Assembly: GCA_047967505.1 (NCBI GenBank)
Contig: CM106539.1
Length of the DNA stretch: 64,000 nucleotides
Direction: 5' to 3' (one strand)
Source of the DNA: Dipteris shenzhenensis
Lineage: Eukaryota > Polypodiophyta > Polypodiopsida > Gleicheniales
In this document: positions 31,697-44,284 of the stretch, piece after piece
Layout: each line of letters starts with the position of its first letter
Position numbering within the stretch: the first letter of the stretch is position 1
Made by a program: the position numbers and the translations under genes
Notes under the pieces: generated by a model
Database searches by the model: none
What the model was told of the DNA's origin: nothing
Seen by the model: the letters and a program-made list of their open reading frames with translations, nothing else

Positions 31697-31851
31697 AGAT
31701 GCCACTACCAATGCCAGATCCAATTGATCTAGATGGATCTAGCGAAGAAGATGAAGATCACAATATGAGCCAAGAGGAAGATGCATATAATGACATCATA
31801 CAAGAGAAAGATGGAGATCAAGATATTGAGGAAGAAGATGATGATCATTAA
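31697..31851 (+). CDS. Short acidic open frame
   Basis: MKMPLPMPDPIDLDGSSEED and onward, about 51 residues, more than one third Asp/Glu. No family recognised. It lies between the Gypsy LTR and the CACTA-type terminus and may be part of a decayed element gene. Coding status is uncertain. Confidence 0.25.
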
Positions 31852-32189
31852 GAATCACCACACTTTATTGAAGAAGATGATCAAGTCTTAGGTGACCATA
31901 CGATGCTAGAGTACCATGATGATATAGGAGATCAACTCACTATAGAGTTAGAGATAGACTTGTTTGGCATGTTAGACTTGGTGAAGTCGTTGATGTAAAT
32001 GCTCTTCATTGATTTTTTTCATCTCAAACTTGGACATGAATATATGAGCTTCATACTTGATGTACATGCTCTTGTACTTTTATTCTCTCAAAGGATCAAA
32101 CATGTATCAAAAGAAAAAAAAAATATCATTGGGAAAAACTATCTTTAAAGGTCGGTATGGGAAAAAACACTCTCTGAAAGACATCGCTA

Positions 32190-32407
32190 TTGGAAACTGT
32201 CTCAATGTCACTATATAATGACCATTCACAAGTCTAGTAAGTGTTGCTATATAGTGACTCCCTTTAAAGGTCCTATATAGAGACACTTGTCTAAAGTCAA
32301 TATATAGTGAAACTTAACTAATCCCACTTTTATTACCGATGATTAGCACCCCGCATATGCTAAACGTCGGTGCTTAAGCATCGGAATAGGACCTATGTGT
32401 AGTAGTG
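32190..32407 (-). mobile_element. CACTA (En/Spm)-type terminus with subterminal repeats
   Basis: Read on the minus strand the end is CACTACTACACATAGGTCC at 32407. Inside are a dyad (CCGATGATTAGCACC against CCGATGCTTAAGCACC) and several CACTATATAGTGA-like motifs (32204-32310). Together with 29641-29760 it suggests a CACTA element into which the Gypsy sequence was inserted. No transposase domain is readable. Confidence 0.5.
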
Positions 32408-32749
32408 TATCTTAGGATTTGAATCTCTTCTTCACCAAATGATAGATATTGAGGTTGTTGTCCAATGAGAACCTGAACATCAAAGTTGCTTCCTAGTTCT
32501 TGTAGCTTAGGCTAATCTTTAGAATTCTTCAACGTGAGCCGTGCCATCATCATATGCTCTGAGTTCCCATATAAGCGAAGTAGTTAACTCTTTATGTTAG
32601 GAAAGTCTTTCGGTGATCCTTTTATTGTCTTAAATATTTCACTTTTAATTTTTCCAGCAATCACCATATTATCAATTAGACTTGAAGGAAATACTGTGGC
32701 CTTTCGAACTTCAGATCCATGTGAAATCATTTCTTCTTCCTTCCCCTCT

Positions 32750-34560
32750 GCCATCTATAAAAAATACAAAAGCTTGTGAGATTGATAGGTTATAGTTTAA
32801 TCTAATGCTTGTTAAAGAAAAGTAAAGGGTCATACCAGGATATATGTATGTGATTTCTTTGCATAATCTTGTGAGCCAAGAAGATCATCCATGTCATCAT
32901 ATACAATCGTCTGTGCATCACCTTTGTCTTTATCCTGAGAGCCATCAAGATCTTCCATGTCATCATCTCCAATCCTCTTATGTTCCACCTCTTTCTCATA
33001 GTAGAGAACAGTTAGATGAGCTTGCAAGTGAAAGTGTTCCAAGCAAGCCTTTCTTTCAATAATATTAGTGGAATATCCTTTTCTCAGAAGATCTTCAAAA
33101 AGATATCCCATCTGTAATAAGGTGACCTCCCAATTAGGCAGTTGCAAGTATTCCAACATAGTAATCAAAAGACTTCCACTTTTTGTTGGACATTCGTAGT
33201 TTTTGGAGTGCACTTGAATGATGACAGGACCTGTGGATTCTTGGAAGTCCCCCTTATGTTATGTTGTAGGGAGTGGTCAAGATATGGACTCTGCATGCAT
33301 AAGAGGAATAATTTGAGGCATTGGATCTTCAATCCACATTCTCTCTTGCTTGTCTTAGATGCATACACACCTTCATGATTCTCGTATGCTCTCATGAAGG
33401 TCCTTTGTCTTGGATGCATACACAACTAAGTAAAAGGCATGGGCACATAAGTGGATGAAGAATCAAGAAGAATGTCATAGTAAGAAAGGACCTTTGAAAG
33501 TAACCTCACCCTTCTCATATGCACGACAAACTGCCACAATTTACTCAAACACCTCATCATGTCAAAAAAATTATACTTGTGTAGTTTGCGTATCTATCTC
33601 TTGTTATCTTGAAGCTTGTGAGAGATTCTTCCTGTTCTTGACTTCCCCTTGGTACAACTACACTTAAACATGTATAAAAATTGACTAATGTGTCTGCATC
33701 TACTTTTGTGGTAGTTCTTTTCAAATGTGTTGCTGGAGAACCAAGTGTTGTCCATAAACACCTCGCTTTCATTAGGATTTCTGATGTCGAGGTTATCTTA
33801 CATTTTGCAAAAATATCATGATTCACACTTTCAGACTCAATCAAATTTTGTTGGATGCTTACAAATACATATTATGGCCATACAAAAATTTAAGGGAAGA
33901 ACCTTTGAAATTTTCTCTGCAGTGAGTCTTTTGGAGTCTCTTGCTTGTCTAGCAAATTCATTACAAACATATGTATAATGTTGACTATCAATCGGCTCAA
34001 ATTTACAATGCATCAATAAATTTCTCTTTGCCTCTTTCAAAAATCTCTCAGAATTCACCTCTTCACCATTCATGTGGGATTTGTCGAAGGCTTGGTGTGA
34101 ATAATTTGTTGAAAGTCTCCTCAAAATGGGTAGGTCCTTCAAACATAATTCCATTGTCATGGCTACCTATATTTGGATAGGTAGGTCCTTCAAACATAAT
34201 TCCATTGTCATGGCTACCTATATTTGGATAGAAAATGATTGGACGTAAGACTACATTAGAGACCACGAGTTTCTTGCCATTAACCAAAGCCTTGAATATC
34301 TACATCGCATAAGATATATCGAGATTCCTGTTATTGCTAAAAATAGTTGCGGACTCCACATCTCGAGCATTCATAGCATAGGGCTTTTGTCCCCATATAT
34401 ATCTAACATCATCTTTTGTGATCGTCTCATTAAGACACAGATTGAGATTCTTTATTGACATGAGCTCGTCTTGATCTTACTTAACCTCTTGAGCTGACTC
34501 TTCTTCCTCTATGTTTTCTCTGTCCTCCTCTTTCTCTTGTACTTGAAGTTTCTGAGCGGA
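32750..34560 (-). pseudogene. Unrecognised decayed multi-frame coding region
   Basis: A series of minus-strand frames reads consistently like protein. 34287-34063 has VNGKKLVVSNVVLRPIIFYP. 34160-33837 has RFLKEAKRNLLMHCKFEPID and FARQARDSKRLTAEK. 33844-33557 has SPATHLKRTTTKVDADTLVN. 33213-32830 has an acidic DDDMEDLDGSQD tail. They are in different frames with stops between, and I could not place convincing introns. An in-frame 51-bp tandem duplication (34130-34231) repeats YPNIGSHDNGIMFEGPT. Possibly a transposon-borne gene; function unknown. Confidence 0.35.
34130..34231. repeat. 51-bp tandem duplication
   Basis: Two adjacent 51-base copies starting GTAGGTCCTTCAAACATAAT; 17 codons, so the reading frame is kept. 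Confidence 0.9.
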
Positions 34561-35520
34561 GGAACGTTGTCTTTTTTTAAAAAGTAGCCTTTGGAATTTT
34601 GTCCTCTTTATCTTTTATCTGTACTTTCAGAATGGAGGAACGTTGTCTTTTTGTGAAAGTAGCCATTGAAAATGTGGCCCTTGTATTGTTAATCTTTTCT
34701 ATTTTTTGTCTTTCTTTTCCTTTGATAGGTTACACCAACGTGGCCGTGCCTCGTCCTTCCTCTTCTTCTATCTTTTGTGTTTATCTAGTATGCAATGGTT
34801 GTGTTGCTTCTTCACTTTTCTATTTGAATGCAGCATCTACTTCTGTTTCTATCTCAAAGAATTTGGGTGCAGACCCTTGATGTGGGGCTCCTTGTCTAGG
34901 CTACTTCTGAGCCACAAACTAGGAGCTCTCTCATCCTGCTTGTGTTCTCTTTGTTTCTGAACCAAACTAGGATCCATCTGATCCTTCTCGTGCCCTCTCT
35001 GTTTTTGAACCAACTAGCATCCCTCTCATCGTGCTTGTGCCCTCCCTGCTCTTAACACATCCAAAAAATCCTTCAATTTTTCTCTCTTTTATATATACAT
35101 ACATATATACATGTATATATATACATACATATATACATATATATGTATATATAGATACATACATATATATATATGTGTGTGTATGTGTATGTGTGTGTGT
35201 ATATATATACACATTTTAATAGGTTACCTCCAATACAAGAGTTATAAACAAATTTTATTCATTTCATATATATTTAATGTATATTTGATTTAGAAAAATA
35301 TTTTAAAATAAATTAAATATATTTAGCTAATTTAAATATACATTTATATTAAAATGAATTAAAAATTAAAAATATAAATATATTATTTAAAAACATTTAA
35401 ATGTAAATTCAATAATACTTACAACCTAATAATTAAAAATTTATAAACTTAAAAAATTAGTTTTAAATTAACTAATAATTAATTAACTAATTAATGAATT
35501 AGCATACTAATTAATTAATT
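34561..35520. other. AT-rich intergenic stretch with dinucleotide repeats
   Basis: 35091-35215 is a long (AT)/(ACAT)/(GT) compound microsatellite. 35216-35520 is over 80 percent A+T with TTAATTAA-type repeats. No gene seen. Confidence 0.7.
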
Positions 35521-35521
35521 A

Positions 35522-36723
35522 ACATCCCCCTTCCCTTATTCCTTGGTGGCCATGGATATCGAGGAATAAGGGGAGGGGAATACCTCTACCCTTAATGGCA
35601 GATGGGCAACGGACATTCGTGCGGCGGGCGATGAAAATTTCGAGCGACGAACATTCGGACAAACGATGGCGGCGACGGGCATTCGGCTTTGTAGGCGGTG
35701 GTTTTGAGTGAACGGCGATGGTGGGGAGTAAGGGGAGGAGAGGAGGAGAGAGAAAAATCTATATCTCTTTCGGTCGAGGACGATCAAGAGGGACGTTGAA
35801 TAGGGGAGCAGGAGACATCGATCAAGAGGGAAGTAGATTAGGAGAGGAAAACGCCGATTAGGAGAAGAAGAGGAGAGGAAAGTGCGAATCAAAATGAGAA
35901 GGATTCTAATTTCTAAATACTTTAGGAGAAAATTTGCCTAGGAGATTTAAATTTAAAGTGTAAACAAAAAGTCCAGGAGGATTTGAATTTAAAGTACAAA
36001 AAAAAGAGCGGACATTCTCCTAAACAAAAAAGCTGACATTCTCCTAAACATTATTCCATCCTATTTTCTTTCATCAGTTCCTCACTAAACACGCATGACA
36101 TTCTCTTTCCCAAGATCTCTCTTATTGACAATAGTACACTGGTAAGATCTCTCTTTCCGACACTCTTTCTTTCTTGTATTTTGTAATAGTATGACACTTC
36201 TACCTCGCTCACCAATCCCAACTTCTTCCCACCTCCTCTCCCTCCACTGTCCGCTGTCGAATGTCCGACATGTGCCTCTCACATCTGCCGCCGAAATGTC
36301 TATGCGTTGCCCGAATGCCCGTCGTCATCGCCATTCATTCATCACCCATTCGCCCGATCACCCATCCGTCATTATTGTCATCACCCATTCATTCGTCCAC
36401 TATCACCATCTCGTCCGTCGTCATCGCTTGTTCGTCCATCACTCCCCGCACGTCGCCCGCCTGCCATCGCTTCCTACCATCCGTCGCCTGTTCACTCATT
36501 CCCGTCGTTCGTCGCCTAAATGTATGTCGCTCGCTCAGAATTTCCATCGCCTGCCTGAATGTTTGTCGCCCAAAATTTCCATCACCCGTCGCTTGAATGT
36601 CCTTCACCACCTGCCATTAAGGGTAGGGTATTCCCCCTCCCCTTAGAGGAGGGGGAGGTTTATCCCCCTCCCCTTATTCCTTAGCTGCTTGGGCTGCCCC
36701 AAGGAATAAGGGAAGGGGGATGT
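35522..36723. mobile_element. TA-flanked fold-back element, 1202 bp
   Basis: The ends are a perfect 25-bp inverted repeat, starting ACATCCCCCTTCCCTTATTC at 35522 and its reverse complement ending at 36723. Each is flanked by TA (35520-35521, 36724-36725). Inverted similarity continues, with a 30-base indel, through AATACC/GGTATT and CTACCCTTAATGGCAG into the interior. Size and TA duplication suit a Tc1/mariner-type MITE or fold-back element. Its right half is included in the tandem array units. Confidence 0.65.
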
Positions 36724-36724
36724 T

Positions 36725-37760
36725 ATCCCTCCTTCCATCGTCACACCCCCTTCCCTCGCGTCGCCCCTTCCATCATGCCCCTTTCCCTCCCGTCATGCCC
36801 CCTTCCATCTCGTCCCCCCCTTCCGTCTCCCCTTCCATCGCCCCTTCCGTTGCATCCCCCTTTTCGTACCCCCTTCCATCGCATCCTCTCCGTTCCCTTC
36901 ATCCTCTTCTGTACATCTGTTCCTTGTGTATGTCCCTTTCGTCCTCTTCCATACGTCTCTTCATTTCCCTTTCCATCGCCCTCCATTCTCATTAGGGAAG
37001 AATTGGGGTCTCCAAAGGGCCCCCAATTAGTGTTTCCTAATTTCAAGGGATTAGTGAGGTATTTGAGGTGTCCCAATGGGAGTGCTCCTTTTTGTGGGGC
37101 AATGCCATGTTGAGGTGGAGGGTGGGCAGACCTATAAACAGCCCCCATTGGCTACTCCTCTTACACCGGGGACCACTCAAACCATCCCCCCCCCCTCAAC
37201 CCATGCTTGACCCTTCTCCCATATGTACCTCCCCCAAACGAACCTACAAGTCATTCAAGAGGAGGTGGGCCCTTTTGGGCAAAAATTTCCCCCCTCTCAG
37301 CTTGTTACAGGCCTGCCCCCTCCTGTTCTTTGGTCCAGCTCCATTCTCCCTCCATTTTTCAAATGTGGGAATGCATTTGGCATCTTCTCTGCCCTCCCCT
37401 GCTTTGGTCCACTATGTTTCTCCCTCTCTAGTACATCCTGTAGCAGCTGCTCATTCTCTCTCCGCTCCTAGCTACAGCACCTCCTACAGCAGTAGCTACT
37501 CATCCCCCTCTGCTCTTTCTTCCTCCATTCCTAGCTATAGTACCTCCTATAGTGGCTTCTCATCCCCCTCTGCTCTTCTCCCTCCATTCCTAGCTACAAC
37601 ACCTCCTAGAGTAGCTGCTCATCCCGCTCTACTCTTTCTCCCTCCATTCCTAGCTACAGCACCTCTTGGAGCTTCTCTCAAGCTTTAGTTGCACCCTCTA
37701 TACCTTCTCCCTCTCTCTCCCTCTATCGGAGTTGCTTTCTCCCTCCAAGTTACATCTTCT
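36725..37760 (+). other. Pyrimidine-rich leader and transposon end, unit 1
   Basis: C+T-rich sequence holding the transposon terminus at 36991-37021 (ATTAGGGAAGAATTGGGG) and the upstream region of gene A. Similar blocks lie at 43080-44040 and 52650-53680. Pro/Ser-rich frames here are composition artefacts. Confidence 0.6.
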
Positions 37761-37794
37761 AGTCCACTATTGCTGTTGTGACCTCTGTACAAGC

Positions 37795-38735
37795 ATGGTG
37801 AGGAGACCATACATGTACTCTATGTCCTACAGGAGCAAAAATGCACTGGGTGAATGGGTGCCTTGCACCTACAACTTGAATGATTGCATAGACATGAGAG
37901 GATCTGCGAAGGGTCCACATAAACTTCCCAAGAGCAAAAGAGGTGATCTTTTGCATGAATGGAAGGGCCGCATCATGAAGTTCAAGCTTGGGAAGAAAGG
38001 ATTGCTTGCAAAGGTGCAACACATCTACATGGGGAAGGACATGCACCTTCCTCCAATCAAGCAATCAACCGACAATACCATTGCATTGTAAGTCTGCATT
38101 TTGTGTAAGATTTTGAAGTGTATTGAGTCAGCTTGAAATTGTATTTTGAAATAGAACCAGTGTAATGAGTCAATTTGAAATTGTATTTTGAAATAGCATT
38201 TGTGCATAGTAGATGTATTTCCTTCAAACTTTGAGGAGTGGGAACCAGTCAAGTGCTTCTTAGGTAAGTTTACTACCATTCATGAGGATTTAGGAAGGCA
38301 AATGCATGCTGGAAAGAAGTCCTCTGCTTTGAAATAGAGAAATATCTATTGGTATAATGCGAAGTACATTACTCCAAGGACGGCATCAGGCTATGGCCAT
38401 CTTCAATGCATTGCAACACCACAACTGGAAGACATGGATTGCATCATGGTGGACATAAGAACAATGCAATCATACAAGGAAAAGATTGCAAAGGATGTGG
38501 GCATGGCCATGAAGTTTACATTTGGCTCTAAATTGGTAAGGTTGTCTTGGTTTATGCCTTTGCACATTTTTGCTTCTTGTTTTCATAATATCCAGATGCA
38601 CAAAACAAAAACCATGTGGTCATGCAAGTGCCTACTTGAGAATGCCCTTGAGGAATTGCTTGGGGTGAATTGGGGAACAATTGTGAATTTTGACATTTTT
38701 CAATTAATAGTGGTGCAATTAATTTTGATGTTTTG
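37795..38735 (+). pseudogene. Gene A, array unit 1
   Basis: ATG at 37795 (MVRRPYMYSMSYRSKNALGE). Exon 1 ends at a GTAAGT donor near 38089. The next exon (about 38229-38535) reads FEEWEPVKCFLGKFTTIHED but has TAG where copy 1 has CAG in SSALKQRN. After an intron the text stops at GVNWG (about 38680), where a deletion removes the last 130 residues of copy 1 and joins to sequence downstream of the gene. Confidence 0.6.
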
Positions 38736-38893
38736 AATGGTTTCCTTTCATGTCAATGTCAAGTTTTTCCCAAAATTTTTATAATTATTTTTATTTTTTA
38801 TATTTAGAACATTTGGGTATATATAGCTTATAAAGATACTTTAGTTTCAAAGTTCACTATCATAGCCATAGTTCTCCTAGCTACCAAACTACC

Positions 38894-39572
38894 ATGGATT
38901 CTGCTAGGTTTGCCTTCCATGATTTCATCTCCCGTACTCCATTAATTGATAGAGAGGAGGAGTTCTTTCCAGTCTTTGATAAGAGCATAGATGTCCTAGG
39001 CACCTACTTGGGAGCCCGAGATGATTTTGAAGACCCCATCAAGTACATGCAAGACTACATCGCAAGTTTTGCATATCAACTTGATGAGTCTACAAAAAGA
39101 TGGGTCCCAATTGATTATTTAAAGTACTTGTTCAATCAAGAACCGAGGTTTGTGAATCGTTTAGATCACTTTCGAGCCTAGCTCACACCCCTAGGGTTTA
39201 GGGAGGTGGACATTGATGACCTCCTAGCATGTGGAGTCATCAGAAAGATAGGAAATAGGTCCCTATCTTGGGAAATGACCTTTATTTTCCTTCTCCAGGA
39301 GGAACAAATGGAAGAGGAGGCCTCGACTTCAAGCCCTGACCCTGCCCCTGCCCTTTCCGATCCTCTTATTTCTGTAGATGAGCCCAACATCTACAATGAA
39401 GAGCCCATAGATGAAGAAGCTAAGGAGTAGGAAGCTGCATTGGCCCTGGAAGTGCTCCAGTGACCTCCTGAACCCCATTCTACATCTCAAATTCCATCCA
39501 ACTTGGGCACCACCTTTGTTGACCCCGCAACAATGATATGGTTTCTTGCTCCCCTTCTTGTCGATGGAGAAC
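38894..39572 (+). pseudogene. Gene B, array unit 1
   Basis: TATATATAG at 38817-38825, then ATG at 38894: MDSARFAFHDFISRTPLIDR through FNQEPRFVNRLDHF. The TAG at about 39179 replaces the Gln codon of copy 1. The frame then continues as a second segment (acidic, EEQMEEEASTSSPDPAPALS). The gene is cut at LLVDGE by the array junction. Confidence 0.6.
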
Positions 39573-40905
39573 ATTCCATCCTATTTTCTTTCATCAGTTC
39601 CTCACTAAATACGCATGACAATCTCTTTCCCAAGATCTCTCTTATTGATAATAGTACACTGGTAAGATCTCTCTTTCTGACACTCTTTCTTTCTTGTATT
39701 TTGTAATAGTATGACACTTCTACCTCGCTCACCAATCACAACTTCTTCACACCTCCTCTCCCTCTACTGTCCGCCGCCGAATGTCCGACATATGCCTCTC
39801 ACATCCGCTGCCCAAATGTCCATGCGCTGCCAATCACAACTTCTTTTCGATACTCTTTGCCCAAATTGGTAAGGTTGTCTTGGTTTATGCCTTTGCACAT
39901 TTTTGCTTCTTGTTTTCATAATATCCAGATGCACAAAACAAAAACCATGTGGTCATGCAAGTGCGTACATGAGAATGCCCTTGAGGAATTGCTTGGGGTG
40001 AATTGGGGGACAATTGTGAATTTTGACATTTTTCAATTAATAGTGGTGCAATTAATTTTGATGTTTTGAATGGTTTTCTTTCATGTCAATGTCAAGTTTT
40101 TCCCAAAATTTTTATAATTATTTTTATTTTTTATATTTAGAACATTTGGGTATATATAGCTTATAAAGTTACTTTAGTTTCAAAGTTCACTATCATAGCC
40201 ATAGTTCTCCTAGCTACCAAACTACCATGGATTCTGCTAGGTTTGCCTTCCATGATTTCATCTCCCGTACTCCATTAATTGATAGAGAGGAGGAGTTCTT
40301 TCCAGTCTTTGATAACAGCATAGATGTCCTAGGCACCTACTTGGGAGCCCGAGATGATTTTGAAGACCCCATCAAGTACATGCAAGACTACATCACAAGT
40401 TTTGCATATCAACTTGATGAGTCTACAAAAAGATGGGTCCCAATTGATTATTTAAAGTACTTGTTCAATCAAGAACCGAGGTTTGTGAATCGTTTAGATC
40501 ACTTTTGAGCCTAGCTCACACCCCTAGGGTTTAGGGAGGTGGACACTGATGACCTCCTAGCATGTGGAGTCATCGGAAAGATAGGAAATAGGTCCCTATC
40601 TTGGGAAATGACCTTTATTTTCCTTCTCCAGGAGGAACAAATGGAAGAGGAGGCCTCGACTTCAAGCCCTGACCCTACCCCTGCCCTTTCCGATCCTCTT
40701 ATTTCTGTAGATGAGCCCAACATCTACAATGAAGAGCCCATAGATGAAGAAGCTAAGGAGTAGGAAGCTGCATTGGCCCTGGAAGTGCTCCAGTGACTTC
40801 CTGAACCCCATTCTACATCTCAAATTCCATCCAACTTGGGCACCACCTTTGTTGACCCCGCAACAATGACATGGTTTCTTGCTCCCCTTCTTGTCGATGG
40901 AGAAC
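39573..40905 (+). pseudogene. Array unit 2: gene A tail fragment and gene B
   Basis: Gene A is reduced to a piece after CCCAAATTGGTAAGG (39862-40067). Gene B starts at ATG 40227 and carries the same TAG near 40510. It is truncated at the junction like unit 1. Confidence 0.6.
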
Positions 40906-42237
40906 ATTCCATCCTATTTTCTTTCATCAGTTCCAAACTAAACACGCATGACAATCTCTTTTCCAAGATCTCTCTTATTGATAATAGTACACTGGTAAGA
41001 TCTCTCTTTCCGACACTCTTTCTTTCTTGTATTTTGTAACAGTATGACACTTCTACCTCGCTCACCAATCACAACTTCTTCACACCTCCTCTCCCTCTAC
41101 TGTCTGCCACCGAATGTCCGACATGTGCCTCTCACATCCGCTGCCCAAAGGTCCATGCGCTGCCAATCACAACTTCTTTCCGATACTCTTTGCCCAAATT
41201 GGTAAGGTTGTCTTGGTTTATGCCTTTGCACATTTTTGCTTCTTGTTTTCAGAATATCCAGATGCACAAAACAAAAACCATGTGGTCATGCAAGTGCCTA
41301 CATGAGAATGCCCTTGAGGAATTGCTTGGGGTGAATTGGGGAACAATTGTGAATTTTGACATTTTTCAATTAATAGTGGTGCAATTAATTTTGATGTTTT
41401 GAATGGTTTTCTTTCATGTCAATGTCAAGTTTTTCCCAAAATTTTTATAATTATTTATTTTTTATATTTAGAACATTTGGGTATATATAGCTTATAAAGT
41501 TACTTTAGTTTCAAAGTTCACTATCATAGCCATAGTTCTCCTAGCTACCAAACTACCATGGATTCTGCTAGGTCTGCCTTCCATGATTTCATCTCCCGTA
41601 CTCCATTAATTGATAGAGAGGAGGAGTTATTTCCAGTCTTTGATAAGAGCATAGATGTCCTAGGCACCTACTTGGGAGCTTGAGATGATTTTGAAGACCC
41701 CATCAAGTACATGCAAGACTACATCGCAAGTTTTGCATATTAACTTGATGAGTCTACAAAAAGATGGGTCCCAATTGATTATTTAAAGTACTTGTTCAAT
41801 CAAGAACCGAGGTTTGTGAATCATTTAGATCACTTTCAAGCCTAGCTCACACCCCTAGGGTTTAGGAGGTGGACACTGATGACCTCCTAGCATGTGGAGT
41901 CATCGGAAACATAGGAAATAGGTCCCTATCTTGGGAAATGACCTTTATTTTACTTCTCTAGGAGGAACAAATGGAAGAGGAGGCCTCGACTTCAAGGCCT
42001 CTGACCCTACCCCTGCCCTTTCAGATCCTCTTATTTCTATAGATGAGCCCAACATCTACAATGAAGAGCCCATAGATGAAGAAGCTAAGGAGTAGGAAGC
42101 TGCATTGGCCCTGGAAGTGCTCCAGTGACCTCCTGAACCCCATTCTACATCTCAAATTCCATCCAACTTGGGCACCACCTTTGTTGACCCCGCAACAATG
42201 ATATGGTTTCTTGCTCCCCTTCTTGTCGATGGAGAAC
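40906..42237 (+). pseudogene. Array unit 3: gene A tail fragment and gene B
   Basis: Same structure and deletion as unit 2. Gene B (ATG 41558) has further stops, for example in LGA*DDFE near 41682 and AY*LDE near 41741. Confidence 0.6.
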
Positions 42238-44050
42238 ATTCCATCCTATTTTCTTTCATCAGTTCCTCACTAAACATGCATGACATTCTCTTTCCCAAGA
42301 TCTCTCTTATTGATAATAGTACACTGGTAAGATCTCTCTTTTCGACACTCTTTCTTTCTTGTATTTTGTAACAGTATGACACTTCTACCTCGCTCACCAA
42401 TCACAACTTCTTCACACCTCCTCTCCCTCTATTGTCCGCCGCCGAATGTCCGACAGGTGCCTCTCACATCCACCGCCCAAATGTCCATGCGCTGCCAATC
42501 ACAACTTCTTTCTGACACTCTTTCTTTCTTGTATTTTGTAATAGTATGACACTTCTACCTCGCTCACCAATCACAACTTCTTCCCACCTCCTCTCCCTCC
42601 ACTGTCCGCCGCCGAATGTCCGACGTGTGCCTCTCACATCCGTCGCCCAAATGTCCATGCGCTGCCCGAATGCTCGTCGTCATCGCCATTCATTTGTCAC
42701 CCATTCGCCCGATCACCCATCCGTCATTATTGTCATCACCCATTCGTTCGTCCACTATCACCATCTCGTCTGTCGTCATCGCTCGTTCATCCATCACTCC
42801 CCTCACGTCGCCCGCCTGCCATCACTTCCTACCATTCATCGCCTGTTCACTCATTCCCGTCGTCCGTCACCTAAATGTATGTCGCTCGCTCAAAATTTCC
42901 ATCGCCTGCCTGAATGTTTGTCGCCGAAATTTCCATCACCCGTCGCTTGAATGTCCTTCACCACCTGCCATTAAGGGCAGGGTATTCCCCCTCCCCTTAG
43001 AGGAGGGGGAGGTTTATCCCCCTCCCCTTATTCCCTGGCTGTTGTGGCTGCCCCAAGGAATAAGGGCAGGGGGATGTTATCCCTCCTTCCATCGTCGTGC
43101 CCCCTTCCCTCCCGTCGCCCCTTCCATCATGCCCCTTTCCCTCCCGTCATGCCCCCTTCCATCTCGTCCCCCCTTCCGTCTCCCCTTCCATCGCCCCTTT
43201 CGTCACATCCCCCTTTCCGTACCCCCTTCCATCGCATCCTCTCCATTCCCTTCATCCTCTTCTGTACATCTGTTCCTTGTGTGTGTCCCTTTCGTGCTCT
43301 TCCATACATCTCTTCATTTCCCTTTCCATCGCCCTCCATTCTCATTAGGGAATAATTGGGGTCTCCAAAGGGCCCCCAATTAGTGTTTCCTAATTTCTCC
43401 CTAATTTCAAGGGATTAGTGAGGTATTTGAGGTGTCCCAATGGGAGTGCTCCTTTTTGTGGGGCAATGCCATGTTGACGTGGAGGGTGGCAGACCTGCAA
43501 ACAGCCCCTATTGGCTACTCTTCTTACACCTGGGACCACTCAAACCATCCCCCCCGTCAACCCATGCTTGACCCTTCTCCCATATGTATCTCCCCCAAAC
43601 GAACCTACAAGTCATTCAAGAGGTAGTGGGCCCTTGTGGGCAAAAATTTCCCCCCTCTTAGCTTGTTGCAGGCCTGCCCCCTCCTCTTCTTTGGTCCAGC
43701 TCCATTCTCCCTCCATTTTTTAAATGTGGGAATGCATTTGGCATCTTCTCTACCCTCCCCTGCTTTGGTCCACTGTGTTTCTCCCTCTCCAGTACCTCTT
43801 GTAGCAGCTGCTCATTCTCTCTCCACTCCTAGCTACAGCACCTCCTACAGTAATAGCTGCTCATCCCCCTCTGCTCTTTCTTCCTCCATCCCTAGCTATA
43901 GTACCTCCTGTAGTGGTTGCTCATCCCCCTCTGCTCTTCTCCCTCCATTCCTAACTACAACACCTCCTAGAGTAGCTGCTCATCCTGCTCTACTCTTTCT
44001 CCCTCCATTCCTAGATACATCACCTCTTGGAGATTCTCTCAAGCTTTAGT

Positions 44051-44231
44051 TGAGAGTGCTCTCAACGGAAGCAAGAACGGAAGAAGGAGAGAGAGAGAGA
44101 GAGGGAGACAGAGAGCCACACAAGTTTTGGTGGGTGCAGAACCACCCTAATCTTCTTTTTCATTCATTTATATATGTGTTTGAGTATTGTACATAACCGG
44201 GGTTAAGGCACAGTGACCTTTAACCCCCACA
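44051..44231 (-). repeat. 3' LTR of Copia 2
   Basis: 181 bp; on the plus strand it starts TGAGAGTGCTCTCAA, a near-perfect short palindrome at the LTR end. Confidence 0.95.
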
Positions 44232-44284
44232 ACCTCCCACTTAAAGGACAATGTGCCTTTAAGGGAGAACAACCAGTGAGCATA

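Noticed and set aside
36191-37690. Ser/Pro/His-rich frames in the array leaders (also 42546-44049 and 52196-53608, and reversed 27609-28115)
   Set aside because: Pyrimidine-rich sequence keeps several frames open at once; homologous copies do not preserve one frame.
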